64,000 bases of DNA from Oceanospirillales bacterium (lineage in GTDB: Bacteria > Pseudomonadota > Gammaproteobacteria > Pseudomonadales > Balneatricaceae). The stretch spans positions 1 to 64,000 of the forward strand of contig JAAEYW010000004.1 of assembly GCA_018223185.1 (NCBI GenBank). Reading direction: 5' to 3'. This document shows, in pieces, positions 30,172 through 40,400 of the stretch. The translations under genes were made by a program, and so were the position numbers. Numbering within the stretch: position 1 is the stretch's first letter; each line of letters starts with the position of its first letter. The notes beneath the pieces were generated by a model. It was not told the DNA's origin. It made no database searches and worked only from the letters and a program-made list of their open reading frames with translations.

Positions 30172-32325
30172 TTATTTAATAAACAGCATTTCACGGTACT
30201 TAGGCAGAGGCCACAGATCGTCAGCAACCAGTGTTTCCAGCTTGTCGGCTGATGCACGCACTTCATCCATCAGGCCACGAACTTCGTCAGCCAGGAAGGT
30301 CATATGTGCTTCAGTGGTCTCAAAGTGTTCTGACTCGAGTGCCGCGTTCAGTTTTTCAACCGAGGCCATCATTGCAGACGCTGTTTCAGCAACGGCGCCA
30401 GCCGGAGAGTAATCAAGCTGAATGCCGGTAGAGGCTATCTTTGACAGGTAGCTGATAGCCGCCGGATAGATCATAGTGGTGGCCATCTCAGACACCAGCT
30501 TAGCTTCAACCTCAATCGCCAGTACGTACTGCTCAGCATAAACCTCAAAACGGCTGGCCAGTTCTACGGGTGTCAAAACGCCTGTTTTAGAGAACAGTTC
30601 AATAACGTCAGGTGTTTTGAACGCTGGCAGAGCGTCAGCAGTGGTTGGAATATTCTGCAGGCCACGCTCTTCCACAGCGGCTTTGTGCCACTCTGAGGAG
30701 TATCCGTCACCGCCAAATACGACATTGCCGTGCAGTTCCATCAGTTCTTTCAGAACTGCGAATACTGCAATAGCTTTATCGGAGTTTTTGGCCAGCTCAG
30801 CTTCAAGTTTTTCTGCAACCCACTCAAGCGAGTCAGCCAGCATGGTATTCATTGCCACAAGCGGACCAGAAACGGACTGTGATGAACCAACAGCACGGAA
30901 CTCGAAACGGTTGCCGGTAAACGCGAAAGGTGAGGTGCGGTTACGGTCGCCAGGGTCACGTTCAAATTTCAGAATTTGTGACAGTCCCAGGTCCATCTGT
31001 CCGCCAGTTGTAGGAACGTGCAGCTCACCTGTTCTGATGTTATCAAAAACCTTTTCTAACTGGCTGCCCAGATAGACAGACAGAATTGCAGGAGGGGCTT
31101 CGTTGGCACCTAAACGATGGTCGTTGGCTGCGGATGCGATTGCTGCACGCAGTAGTGGTCCAAACTTGTGCACTCCGCGAATTACTGCACCACAAAAGAG
31201 CAGGAAGTTAAGATTCTCATTTGGAGTGTTGCCCGGGTCAAGCAGATTACCCTGAGTCGCGTTACCGACTGACCAGTTAACATGCTTGCCTGAACCGTTT
31301 ACACCAGCAAATGGTTTTTCATGTAAAAGACAGATAAAGCCATGTTTTTTAGCGGTATTTTTCAAAAGAGTCATCAGCAGTTGCTGGTGATCTGAGGCAA
31401 CGTTGGCTGCTTCAAAGTAAGGCGCAATTTCAAACTGGCCCGGTGCTACTTCGTTGTGGTGGGTCTTTGCTGGAATGCCCAAACGGTAGAGTTTATCCTC
31501 TAAATCCTGCATAAATACCTGTACGCGTTCAGGTATTGCACCAAAATAGTGATCATCAAACTGCTGCCCTTTAGCGGGTGAGGCACCGAACAGTGTCCGG
31601 CCAGCTAACAGAAGATCGGGACGTGCGTTGGCAAACCGTTCGTCAACCAGGAAGTATTCCTGTTCAGCACCACAGCTGGAATTCAGGGGCGCGATATCTT
31701 TTTCGCCCATCAGCGCTAAAACTTTCTGACCCGCTTTATTCATTGCTGCATTGGAACGCAGCAGTGGAATTTTCTTATCCAGTGCTTCGCCGGTCCATGA
31801 CATAAATACGCTCGGTATCATCAGCACAGCACCGTTTGGTGTATGCATGATATACGCCGGGCTGGTTGGATCCCATGCAGTATAACCGCGGGCAGCGTTG
31901 GTCATTCGCAGACTTCCGTTCGGGAATGATGAACCGTCTGGTTCGCCTTTTATCAATAAACTGCCGGTAAATTCGGTGATTGCGACGCCATCTGAGTTCG
32001 TTACGACAAAACCGTCGTGTTTCTCAGCAGTCGCATTGGTCATCGGATAAAAGATATGAGAGAAGAATTTGGCGCCTTTAGACATTGCCCAGTCTTTCAT
32101 CGCCGCCGCAACTATATCGGCTACGGCAGGGTCGAGCTCTGCACCTGTTTGCACGGTATTTTTAATCGATTTAAAGGCAGATTTTGAAAGCGACTCTTCC
32201 ATCTGGTGTAAACCAAAGACATCGCAGGCCCAGATCTCTTTCAATGGGGCTGTCATTTTAGTCTCAAATGGTTTTGCACTGGTGATTTCGTAAACTGCTT
32301 TCAAACGTGATTCATTTCCGCTCAT
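30172..32325 (-). CDS. glnN: Type III glutamine synthetase
   Basis: 717 aa; FFSHIFYPMTNATAEKHDGF, GAEQEYFLVD, AKTHHNEVAPGQFEIAPYFE, HEKPFAGVNGSGKHVNWS, NRTSPFAFTGNRFEFRAVGSS. Confidence 0.95.
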   Translation of the reverse strand: MSGNESRLKAVYEITSAKPFETKMTAPLKEIWACDVFGLHQMEESLSKSAFKSIKNTVQTGAELDPAVADIVAAAMKDWAMSKGAKFFSHIFYPMTNATAEKHDGFVVTNSDGVAITEFTGSLLIKGEPDGSSFPNGSLRMTNAARGYTAWDPTSPAYIMHTPNGAVLMIPSVFMSWTGEALDKKIPLLRSNAAMNKAGQKVLALMGEKDIAPLNSSCGAEQEYFLVDERFANARPDLLLAGRTLFGASPAKGQQFDDHYFGAIPERVQVFMQDLEDKLYRLGIPAKTHHNEVAPGQFEIAPYFEAANVASDHQQLLMTLLKNTAKKHGFICLLHEKPFAGVNGSGKHVNWSVGNATQGNLLDPGNTPNENLNFLLFCGAVIRGVHKFGPLLRAAIASAANDHRLGANEAPPAILSVYLGSQLEKVFDNIRTGELHVPTTGGQMDLGLSQILKFERDPGDRNRTSPFAFTGNRFEFRAVGSSQSVSGPLVAMNTMLADSLEWVAEKLEAELAKNSDKAIAVFAVLKELMELHGNVVFGGDGYSSEWHKAAVEERGLQNIPTTADALPAFKTPDVIELFSKTGVLTPVELASRFEVYAEQYVLAIEVEAKLVSEMATTMIYPAAISYLSKIASTGIQLDYSPAGAVAETASAMMASVEKLNAALESEHFETTEAHMTFLADEVRGLMDEVRASADKLETLVADDLWPLPKYREMLFIK

Positions 32326-32425
32326 GTACTACCCCTGGGTATCCAAAATATTCTGGTGGACTGTTGGTTACTGCGGTCGAGGAAACCGGGTAACCAATAG
32401 CTGACAAGCTATTGGGATTTATTAC

Positions 32426-32442
32426 AGCAATAATCGAACCAA
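32426..32442 (-). promoter_or_regulatory. Candidate sigma-54 promoter for glnN
   Basis: Minus strand TTGGTTCGATTATTGCT matches YTGGCACGRNNNTTGCW at 15 of 17 positions with GG-N10-GC spacing. Confidence 0.65.
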
Positions 32443-32617
32443 TTTGATGCACTGGTCACCGGTGGTATGAAAAATTGTGATGATAAATCCTCCTGAGGCA
32501 GATAGTCCGGAAATGCTTCGCCGGGCTTTTTAAGCAATGGATATTTTTACTGACTATTTATTGATCTGTTGCGGTGTGCCTGTTGTCGAAAGGGCGTAAA
32601 TTAGAGCAGTACCTGAA

Positions 32618-32690
32618 AAGTACTTATGTTAAGCACTTAATCTAAGCACTTATATAAGTACTTATGTAAGGGCGTATATAAGCTATTTAA
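32618..32690. repeat. Tandem 12-13-bp array of AAGYACTT palindromes
   Basis: AAGTACTTATGTT / AAGCACTTAATCT / AAGCACTTATAT / AAGTACTTATGT / AAGGGCGTATAT / AAGCTATTTA. Confidence 0.85.
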
Positions 32691-32718
32691 AACACACTTC
32701 ATCATGTAGAGGCTTATC

Positions 32719-33330
32719 ATGAAAACACGACACAGAGTCAGGTTCTTCCCTGCCTTGTCCTTGCTGTGGCTATCTGCTGGTTGTCTGTTTGCATTTGCTA
32801 CACAGGCAGCTGATATTCCGTTGCGGGGACCGATCCCCTTTGCTGTGTACGATCAGGATGGCAACGGCGTTATTAGTCAGGAAGAATTTGACGATATCCG
32901 TAATAAGCGAATTCAAAACAGTGCGGCAGCCGGTACTCCGATGCGGGGTATGGCTAATGCGCCAATGTTCAGCGATTTTGACAGCAACGGTGATGGACAG
33001 CTGGACGCTGCAGAGTTGCAGGCCGGTCAGAGTGCACAGCGAAACCTGAATAGCCGTAATCAACAAATGAATCCAGGCAAAAACGCGATGATGGGCGCAG
33101 GCCGTAATCAGCCATCCTTTGCCGAAATTGATCAGAATGGCGATGGTTTCATCAGTCAGGAGGAGATGAATACCTTCCGCAATGCGCGAATTAGCGAGTG
33201 GGCGCAGGGGGGATATCCAATGCGCAATGTCTCTGATATAAAGTCATTCGGGGATATGGATATCAACCATGACGAGATGATCGATGCCGACGAGTTCAGT
33301 CAGCATCAGATGAATCAGCGTAATCCTTAA
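32719..33330 (+). CDS. Secreted EF-hand calcium-binding protein (four EF-hands)
   Basis: Signal peptide; DQDGNGVISQEEF, DSNGDGQLDAAEL, DQNGDGFISQEEM, DINHDEMIDADEF. Confidence 0.9.
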   Translation: MKTRHRVRFFPALSLLWLSAGCLFAFATQAADIPLRGPIPFAVYDQDGNGVISQEEFDDIRNKRIQNSAAAGTPMRGMANAPMFSDFDSNGDGQLDAAELQAGQSAQRNLNSRNQQMNPGKNAMMGAGRNQPSFAEIDQNGDGFISQEEMNTFRNARISEWAQGGYPMRNVSDIKSFGDMDINHDEMIDADEFSQHQMNQRNP

Positions 33331-33520
33331 TCCTGAGTGAGCCGTTTAGTCATGCGAAAAAGGGGATAAACAGTTAGATTTTACTGTTTATCCCTCAATT
33401 CGCAGAGTGCGGGCAGTCGCGGAATGACATTTCTTCACCAGGCAACGCCTCCGGGAAGTCAAAAAACGACACTTATCCCATGTTTCATTCAGGTTGTAGC
33501 TCACTCAGCGTCCGGATTGT

Positions 33521-34282
33521 TTAAACGACTCGGGCTTGTTTCAGGTTCTGCAGGAAGTTCTCAAAGAAACGTTTGTCTCTGCTGTACTGATCCTCACTCA
33601 TCTGCAGTTTGAAATCCTCCAGGTAGCGCAGCCAGTCTGTCGACCATTTTTGATAAGAAAAGTCGGCTGAAGCAAACGGATTAACATATCCGGGTGAACC
33701 GGGTTCATGACGCGCAATAAACCGGCCGTTCTTATCTGTCTCGATATTGGCCATTATCAGCGATGACATCAGATGGCCTTCTGCCATCATTTTATTTTTA
33801 AAGCTCATCCCTTCCGTAGTCTTATTCCAGGCATCAGCAATCTCTTCAGGCGTATTCGAGTTGGGAAACATGAAGGTTTTGCCAATCCCGATATCGGTAA
33901 AACCATCGTTGTCAGAATCCAGCCCTGTGTGAGGCAGGCGGAGCAGATTATTCGCCCCTTCACTGCTCATCTGATCGACTTTACTGTCATCAATATAGTC
34001 AGCGAGACTATGCACCTCTCGCAGTACTTCCCTGTCCTCATAACTGAGGTTCTTCAGAAACGCTTTACTATTGACGGGCTGCTGTTGCGATGCCATCTCT
34101 GCCAGTTGTGCAAACCGTTCCTGGTTTTTGAAGAGACGACTGACAAAATCTTCACTGGCGCCGCGTTGCATTGCATCGCTGATTACTTTATCAAAGCCGC
34201 CAGACAGATCAGTCTGAACCGGGCTAAAGGGGGATGTGGCTGAATACGTTGCTGAAAGAGGATTAACTAAACTGGTCTGCAT
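33521..34282 (-). CDS. Hypothetical protein with a Ca-binding-like DSDNDGFTDIG motif
   Basis: Long ORF from MQTSLVNPLSATYS; single calcium-loop-like motif; no confident family. Confidence 0.6.
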   Translation of the reverse strand: MQTSLVNPLSATYSATSPFSPVQTDLSGGFDKVISDAMQRGASEDFVSRLFKNQERFAQLAEMASQQQPVNSKAFLKNLSYEDREVLREVHSLADYIDDSKVDQMSSEGANNLLRLPHTGLDSDNDGFTDIGIGKTFMFPNSNTPEEIADAWNKTTEGMSFKNKMMAEGHLMSSLIMANIETDKNGRFIARHEPGSPGYVNPFASADFSYQKWSTDWLRYLEDFKLQMSEDQYSRDKRFFENFLQNLKQARVV

Positions 34283-34615
34283 TATAGTCTCCCGGGCAAT
34301 CCCTTGTGTGGTGCAGTTTTGAAACACGTGTTGATTCAATGGGGCAATCAGTTTTATAAGCGGATTTCGTGCCAGCGATCATCAGAGTTAATAAAGACTT
34401 TAAAAATAGTGACTTGGCTTCCGGTTTACACGTTTAATACTGTTTTGACAGGCAATTTTTTGCCGTTGGCGTGGCAGCGGAACTCTGTTTTACACACTAT
34501 TTTGAAAAGCCGGACGGCTGTGTTTAACTCTATGCTTCGCTTATGAATGTAAACATCGTTGTTTACCCGTTTCTGGCAGAGGTTGTTCAGTTCCCTGTCA
34601 GGTTCATATTTTTTT

Positions 34616-34800
34616 ATGGAGGGAAAACTGTGGAGAGAGCGGCTGCGAATTTTATTGGTTGAAGATGAACGTAGTTTAGGTGAGGAGATACGATACGGGA
34701 ACATATTGCCAGCGAAGGGCACGCGGTAGACTGGTTCCAGACACTGTCAGAAGCCTCTGCCAGCCTTAATGCCACCGCCTCTGATCTTATCCTTCTTTTT
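34616..34800 (+). pseudogene. Frameshifted, truncated OmpR-type response-regulator relic
   Basis: LRILLVEDERSLGEEI in frame from 34616, then HIASEGHAVDWFQTLSEASASLNATASDLILL in another frame from 34702; no receiver-domain remainder or DNA-binding domain. Confidence 0.75.
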
Positions 34801-34862
34801 TATTATTCTGCGCAGAAGATAAGCATCAGAGCCGTTCGTGACGGTGAGTGTGGTATTCACAA

Positions 34863-34889
34863 AAAAGCCCTGCAGAGACAGGGCTTGTG
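34863..34889 (-). terminator. Terminator for the sodium-dependent transporter gene
   Basis: AAGCCCTG-cagaga-CAGGGCTT with a T-run on the minus strand. Confidence 0.75.
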
Positions 34890-34907
34890 ACATTAATAAC
34901 GCGATGA

Positions 34908-36320
34908 TCAGATCAGGTTATAGATAAACACCACCAGAACCGCTGCCGGTGTAATAAAGCGGATGACAAACATAAAGCCGTTGTAGGCCAGTCCGTTACC
35001 CATATCGAATTCATTTTCCGCAGCTGGTTTTGACATAAACCAGCCGACAAATAGCGCGGTCGCCAGGCCAACCAGCGGCATAATCAGGTTGGCGGTGGCA
35101 TAGTCGAACAGATCGAAAAAGGTTTTTCCGGCAAACCGTTCAAACATGCCCAGTGGATGAACATCCGCCCAGACGTTGAGTGAGAGAATGGTCAGAATAC
35201 CCAGTGCCCAGATACTGATGCCGCCGATCAGGGTACCGCTCAGACGGCTGATCCCTTTCTGCTCTTCAAACCACTCAACCAGCGGTTCCAGCAGAGAGAT
35301 TGCAGAGGTTATTGCCGCCACAACCAAGAGTATAAAAAACAGGCTGCCGAACAGGACGCCACCACTCATTTGGCCAAACGCGATTGGCAGGGTCTGAAAG
35401 ATAAGACCAGGACCGGCACCGGCTTCAAGTCCGTTGGCAAATACCAGCGGGAAGATTGCCAGGCCAGCCAGCAGTGCTACCACAGTATCCACAACGGATA
35501 CGGTCACAGCCGTTTTCACAATGGACACCTGCTTCGGCAGATAGGAACCGTAAGCCATCATCACCCCCATTCCCAGACTCAGGGTAAAGAAGGCGTGACC
35601 CAGAGCCGTCAGAACTCCGGCGGTCGTCAGTTTGGAAAAATCAGGCTGAAACAGAAACGCGAAACCCTCAGCGAAGCTGTTGGTACTCATGGCATAACCC
35701 ACCATCACCAGCAGCAGGACAAACAGCAGGGGCATCAGAATATTGATCGCTTTTTCCATGCCGGAGCTGAGGCCCCGGGCGACGATCATAATCACCAGCA
35801 GCATAAACACCGAATGCCAGAGAAGCAGGGTATAGGGATCGGCCAGCAGGTTGCCGAACATGGTGCCAATAGCCTCGGTGCTGGCACCGACAAACAGACC
35901 GTTGGCAGAGTTGCCAATATACGTCAGGGCCCAGCCGCCGATGACTGAGTAAAACGATAGAATCAGAATCGAGGACAGCATCCCCATCCCCCCGATCCAG
36001 ACCCAGCGGTTTGAGAGGCCATCACGCTGCGTCAGCTGGCGCATACTGTTGATCGGACTACGGCCGCCCCGGCGACCGATCATTACCTCAGCGATCATAA
36101 TCGGAATGCCAATCAGGGCGATGCAGAGCAGGTAAACCAGAACGAAAGCCCCACCACCATTCTCACCGGTGATATAGGGGAACTTCCAGATATTTCCCAG
36201 TCCCACGGCTGAGCCGCTGGCTGCCAGGATAAAGGCCATGCGGGATGACCACATCGGATGGTCTTTGCAGGCGCTGTCGGACGTGACATCCAGTGCCGGG
36301 TTCTGAACCAGTTCAGTCAT
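34908..36320 (-). CDS. Sodium-dependent transporter (SNF/NSS family)
   Basis: WSSRMAFILAASGSAVGLGNIWKFPYITGENGGGAFVLVYL. Confidence 0.95.
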   Translation of the reverse strand: MTELVQNPALDVTSDSACKDHPMWSSRMAFILAASGSAVGLGNIWKFPYITGENGGGAFVLVYLLCIALIGIPIMIAEVMIGRRGGRSPINSMRQLTQRDGLSNRWVWIGGMGMLSSILILSFYSVIGGWALTYIGNSANGLFVGASTEAIGTMFGNLLADPYTLLLWHSVFMLLVIMIVARGLSSGMEKAINILMPLLFVLLLVMVGYAMSTNSFAEGFAFLFQPDFSKLTTAGVLTALGHAFFTLSLGMGVMMAYGSYLPKQVSIVKTAVTVSVVDTVVALLAGLAIFPLVFANGLEAGAGPGLIFQTLPIAFGQMSGGVLFGSLFFILLVVAAITSAISLLEPLVEWFEEQKGISRLSGTLIGGISIWALGILTILSLNVWADVHPLGMFERFAGKTFFDLFDYATANLIMPLVGLATALFVGWFMSKPAAENEFDMGNGLAYNGFMFVIRFITPAAVLVVFIYNLI

Positions 36321-36356
36321 TAGTTATCTCCAGATATTATTTTTATTTCAGAGAAA

Positions 36357-36384
36357 ATAAGCCCACCGTTTATGGGCTTATTTG
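36357..36384 (-). terminator. Terminator after the leucine dehydrogenase gene
   Basis: AATAAGCCCA-ccgttta-TGGGCTTATT. Confidence 0.7.
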
Positions 36385-36399
36385 AAGTTTTCAGTTGAC

Positions 36400-37452
36400 T
36401 CACTTTTGGAAACGTTCTTCTGCCAGCTCGTTAGCAATTTCGCCAGTGGGGCGGTTCTGCGTATCGGCCCGGCGGAAAATTTCACTCAGGGTGTCGGCAA
36501 TGGTTTCGATATGAGCACGGACTTTAGTGTGCTCGTGGCCTATACGCTCATAGAATATATCGATGATGCCACCGGCATTGAGAACGTAATCAGGAGCATA
36601 GAGAATGCCGCGCTCGCGTAACATCAGATCGTGGCGCTGCGAGGCCAGCTGGTTATTGGCCGCCCCGGCAATGACTTTTGCTTTGATCAGTGGGATAGAC
36701 TCATCATTGAGGACAGCTCCCAGTGCACAGGGGGCGATTACATCGACGTCCAGTGACAGGATTTCATTCTGGCTTACGGCGGTAGCTCCCAGCTCTTTGA
36801 CCGCCCGTTCCACCTGTTCCTGATGGATATCGGTCACAAACAGTTGAGCGCCCGCCTGATGCAGCTGTTCGGCCAGCCGGTAACCAACATTGCCAACCCC
36901 CTGAATCGCCACTTTAAGGCCTTTCAGGTCGGTGCGGTCCAGTTGATACTGCACGGCGGTTTTTAAGCCGATAAAGGTGCCGTAAGCGGTGGCGGGAGAG
37001 GGGTCACCATTGCAGGGCAGGCCATCGATGCCGGTGCGACTGGTGATGCCGGCAACGTTGTTGGTTTGCTGTGCCATAACCTGCAGGTCCGGCACCGAGG
37101 TTCCGGAATCTTCTGCGGCGATATAGCGGCTGCCGGTGCGCTCAAGAAAGCGGCCCATCGCTGCCAGCAGGTCTGCAGTTTTATGTTTGCGGGGATCGCC
37201 GATGATCACCGACTTGCCACCGCCCAGATCCAGATTGGCCAGAGCCGACTTGTAGGTCATCCCTTTGGACAGACGCAGTACATCGTTAATCGCTTCCTCT
37301 TCGCTGGCATAGTGCCACATCCGGCAGCCCCCCAGTGCCGGGCCGCGGTTGGTATTATGAATAGCGATAATCGCTTTCAGACCTGTGATCTCATCGTGGC
37401 AGAAGACAACCTGTTCATGGTTATCAAATTCGGTATGACTAAAAACGGACAT
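36400..37452 (-). CDS. Leu/Phe/Val dehydrogenase (Glu/Leu/Phe/Val dehydrogenase family)
   Basis: [61 protein letters not shown]. Confidence 0.92.
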   Translation of the reverse strand: MSVFSHTEFDNHEQVVFCHDEITGLKAIIAIHNTNRGPALGGCRMWHYASEEEAINDVLRLSKGMTYKSALANLDLGGGKSVIIGDPRKHKTADLLAAMGRFLERTGSRYIAAEDSGTSVPDLQVMAQQTNNVAGITSRTGIDGLPCNGDPSPATAYGTFIGLKTAVQYQLDRTDLKGLKVAIQGVGNVGYRLAEQLHQAGAQLFVTDIHQEQVERAVKELGATAVSQNEILSLDVDVIAPCALGAVLNDESIPLIKAKVIAGAANNQLASQRHDLMLRERGILYAPDYVLNAGGIIDIFYERIGHEHTKVRAHIETIADTLSEIFRRADTQNRPTGEIANELAEERFQK

Positions 37453-37489
37453 AACGGTTTTCCTGAATATTTCGTGGTTTTAATTGTTA

Positions 37490-40400
37490 TTAAACAGTTG
37501 CCTGTGATGGAGCACTTTCCGGTTCAAGGAGGCGTTCCAATAGTTGCTGGCGTTGCGTCTGAGCTTTAGCGTAAGCGTTCTCTTTGACCGGGCCGTACCC
37601 CCGGATAACCGATGGCAGCCGTGCCAGCTCTGTTGCATCCGGCAAATTTTCCCTGCTGAGGTTTTCCAGTATTGCCTGAATATCCTGTTCATATTCGCGG
37701 ATCAGACGGCGTTCCAGACGACGGTCAGCGCTGTAGCCAAACAGGTCCAGCGGTGTTCCCCGCAGTGTCCTGAGTCTGGCCAGCAACCGGAATAGCGGCA
37801 TGATTTTTTCACTGTAACGGCGCTTTACCGGGCGACCGGTGGCACTGTTGATGCGTGAAATCAGCGGTGGGGCCAGATTGAATTCAAGTTCAAACTCACC
37901 TTCAAACTGCTTTTCCAGTTGTTGCCGGAAGCTGACGGATGTGAGCTGACGGGCTACCTCATACTCATCCTTATAGGCCAGCACCTTGCCGTAGTTTTCT
38001 GCAACGGCCAGGCTCAGGGGGATTCCTATGCCCAGCGCTTTTTCGCGTTCAGCGACTTTATTCACCAGCGTCTGGTAACGTTTTGCCAGTGCGTCACCCT
38101 GGTATTGTTCAAGATGCTTCATCTCCCGGTGGATCACCTCATCCAGCCCGGGCATTAACCTGACCGGCTGCATATCACTGTCGGGTGTGATGATCTGTTC
38201 AACCTGCTGCAGGTTGTGTGCCGCACGGCGACCCCAGAGGAACGCCTGCTTGTTGGCATCAACCGCCACACCATTCAGTTCGATCGCCTGGCCGATAGAC
38301 TCCATCTCCAGTGGAATCAGTCCTTTCTGCCAGGCATAGCCGATGCAGAACAGGTTAACGGCCATCCCATCACCGAGCAGGTTCGTGGCCAGAGCTGTGG
38401 CATCAAAACAGAAACTGCTCTGAGGCTTTGCAGTATCACGGATTACCTGTTCCATCTCTGCGGTAGGTACCTGCAGATCGGGATTACGGGTGAAAGCGGC
38501 CGGCATGGTTTCATGGTTATTGATCACTACCTGACTGCGCAGACGGTCCAGCTTGCCCAGCGCCTCTTCGCTGGCGCTGACCATCAGATCAAAACCGATC
38601 ATCAGATCAGTTTCGCCTGCTGGGATGCGCACAGTGTGGATCTGTTCCTGTGTCTCGGCGATACGGATATGGCTCATCACCGCACCAAATTTTTGTGCCA
38701 GGCCGATCTGATCGAGCACCCCGGCACCTTTGTCTTCGATATGGGCTGCCATACCCAGCAGTGCGCTGACGGTTACCACTCCGGTGCCTCCGACGCCAGT
38801 CAGCAGGATGTTATAAGGAGTGGCGCAACCGGGTAACTGCGGCAGCGGCAGCTCCGGGAGCTGACTTGTTTTGCCCAGCGGTGCGGGCTTACGCAGCTTG
38901 CCCCCTTTGACAGTCACAAAACTTGGGCAGAAGCCCCGGATACAGCTGAAATCTTTGTTACAGGCGGACTGATCTATGGCGCGTTTACGGCCGCGGTCTG
39001 TCTCTTTTGGCAGTAGTGACAGGCAGTTGGATTGAACGCCGCAGTCACCGCAGCCTTCACAGATTTCCTGATTGATGACTACCCGTTTTTGCGGATCAGT
39101 CATTTCACTGCGCTTGCGGCGACGACGTTTCTCTGCCGCACAGGTCTGGTCATACACCATTGCGGTGCAACCAGGAATCTCTCGCAGCTCTATCTGGACA
39201 GCCTGAAGGTCATCACGATGGTGAAACGTTACGCCATCGGCAAATTCTGAACGGCTTGGGTATTTATCCGGCTCATCACTGACCACAGCGATACGATGGA
39301 CACCTTCACCATAGAGCTGGTGGGTTATCTGCTGCACCGTCAGCTGACCATCGATGGGCTGACCGCCGGTCATCGCCACGGCATCGTTGTACAGTACTTT
39401 ATAGGTGATGTTGGCACCTGAGGCGATGGCAGCGCGTATCGCCAGCAGGCCCGAATGGAAGTAGGTACCATCGCCCAGATTCTGGAATACATGGTTGTTT
39501 TCGGTAAAGGGCGCCTGGCCGATCCAGGTTGCTCCCTCACCGCCCATCTGGGTGAAAGTATCGGTGCCGCGATCCATCCACGTAGCCATATAGTGACAGC
39601 CGATACCGCCCAGTGCGCGACTGCCCTCAGGGACCACGGTGGAGGTGTTGTGGGGACAGCCTGAGCAGAAGTGTGGGGTACGTTCCAGCAGGGCGCGGGG
39701 CTGTGCCAGTTCATACTCTTTTTCGCTGAGGAAAGTCAGGCGATTACTGATCTGCTCACTGGTGTGAAAAGGGGCTATACGGGCAGCGATAGCCCTTGCA
39801 ATCATTGCGGGTGTCAGCTCGCTGAGGCTGGTCAGCAATTCATTGCCCTGATGATCTTTTTTACCGACAACCCGTGGGCGGACGCCCTGATGACCATCCT
39901 GCCAGCTATAGAGTTGTTCCTTCAGCTGATCTTCAATCAGGCCACGTTTCTCTTCTATGACCAGAATCTCATCCAGACCTTCTGCAAACTCACAGATCCC
40001 TTCCGGTTCCAGCGGCCAGGGCATGGCGACCTTGTATAGGCGAATACCGAGGTCTGCCGCCTGCTGGTGGCTGATACCCAGGTCTTCCAGTGCCTGCAGT
40101 ACATCGAGGTAGGATTTTCCGGTAGTGACAATACCGAAGCGTGGCTGAGCTGGATTGATAACTGTTTTGTCCAGCCGGTTATGGCGGCAGAAAGCCTGCG
40201 CTGCACGGATTTTATAGTGATGCAGGCGTTCCTCCTGCTGTAGCGGCTTATCCGGCCAGCGAGCGTTCAGACCATCCGCAGGCAGTTCGAAGCCCTCCGG
40301 GGTGCTGATCTCCAGTCGTTCATGGTCCAGATTGGCAGAGATTGCTGAGTCCATTACCTCAGCCAGTGCTTTCAGACCAACCCAGCAGCCACTGTAGCGG

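Noticed and set aside
33363-33394. GGGATAAACAGT…ACTGTTTATCCC inverted repeat as a mobile-element end
   Set aside because: No matching partner or transposase nearby; most likely a terminator hairpin between convergent genes.
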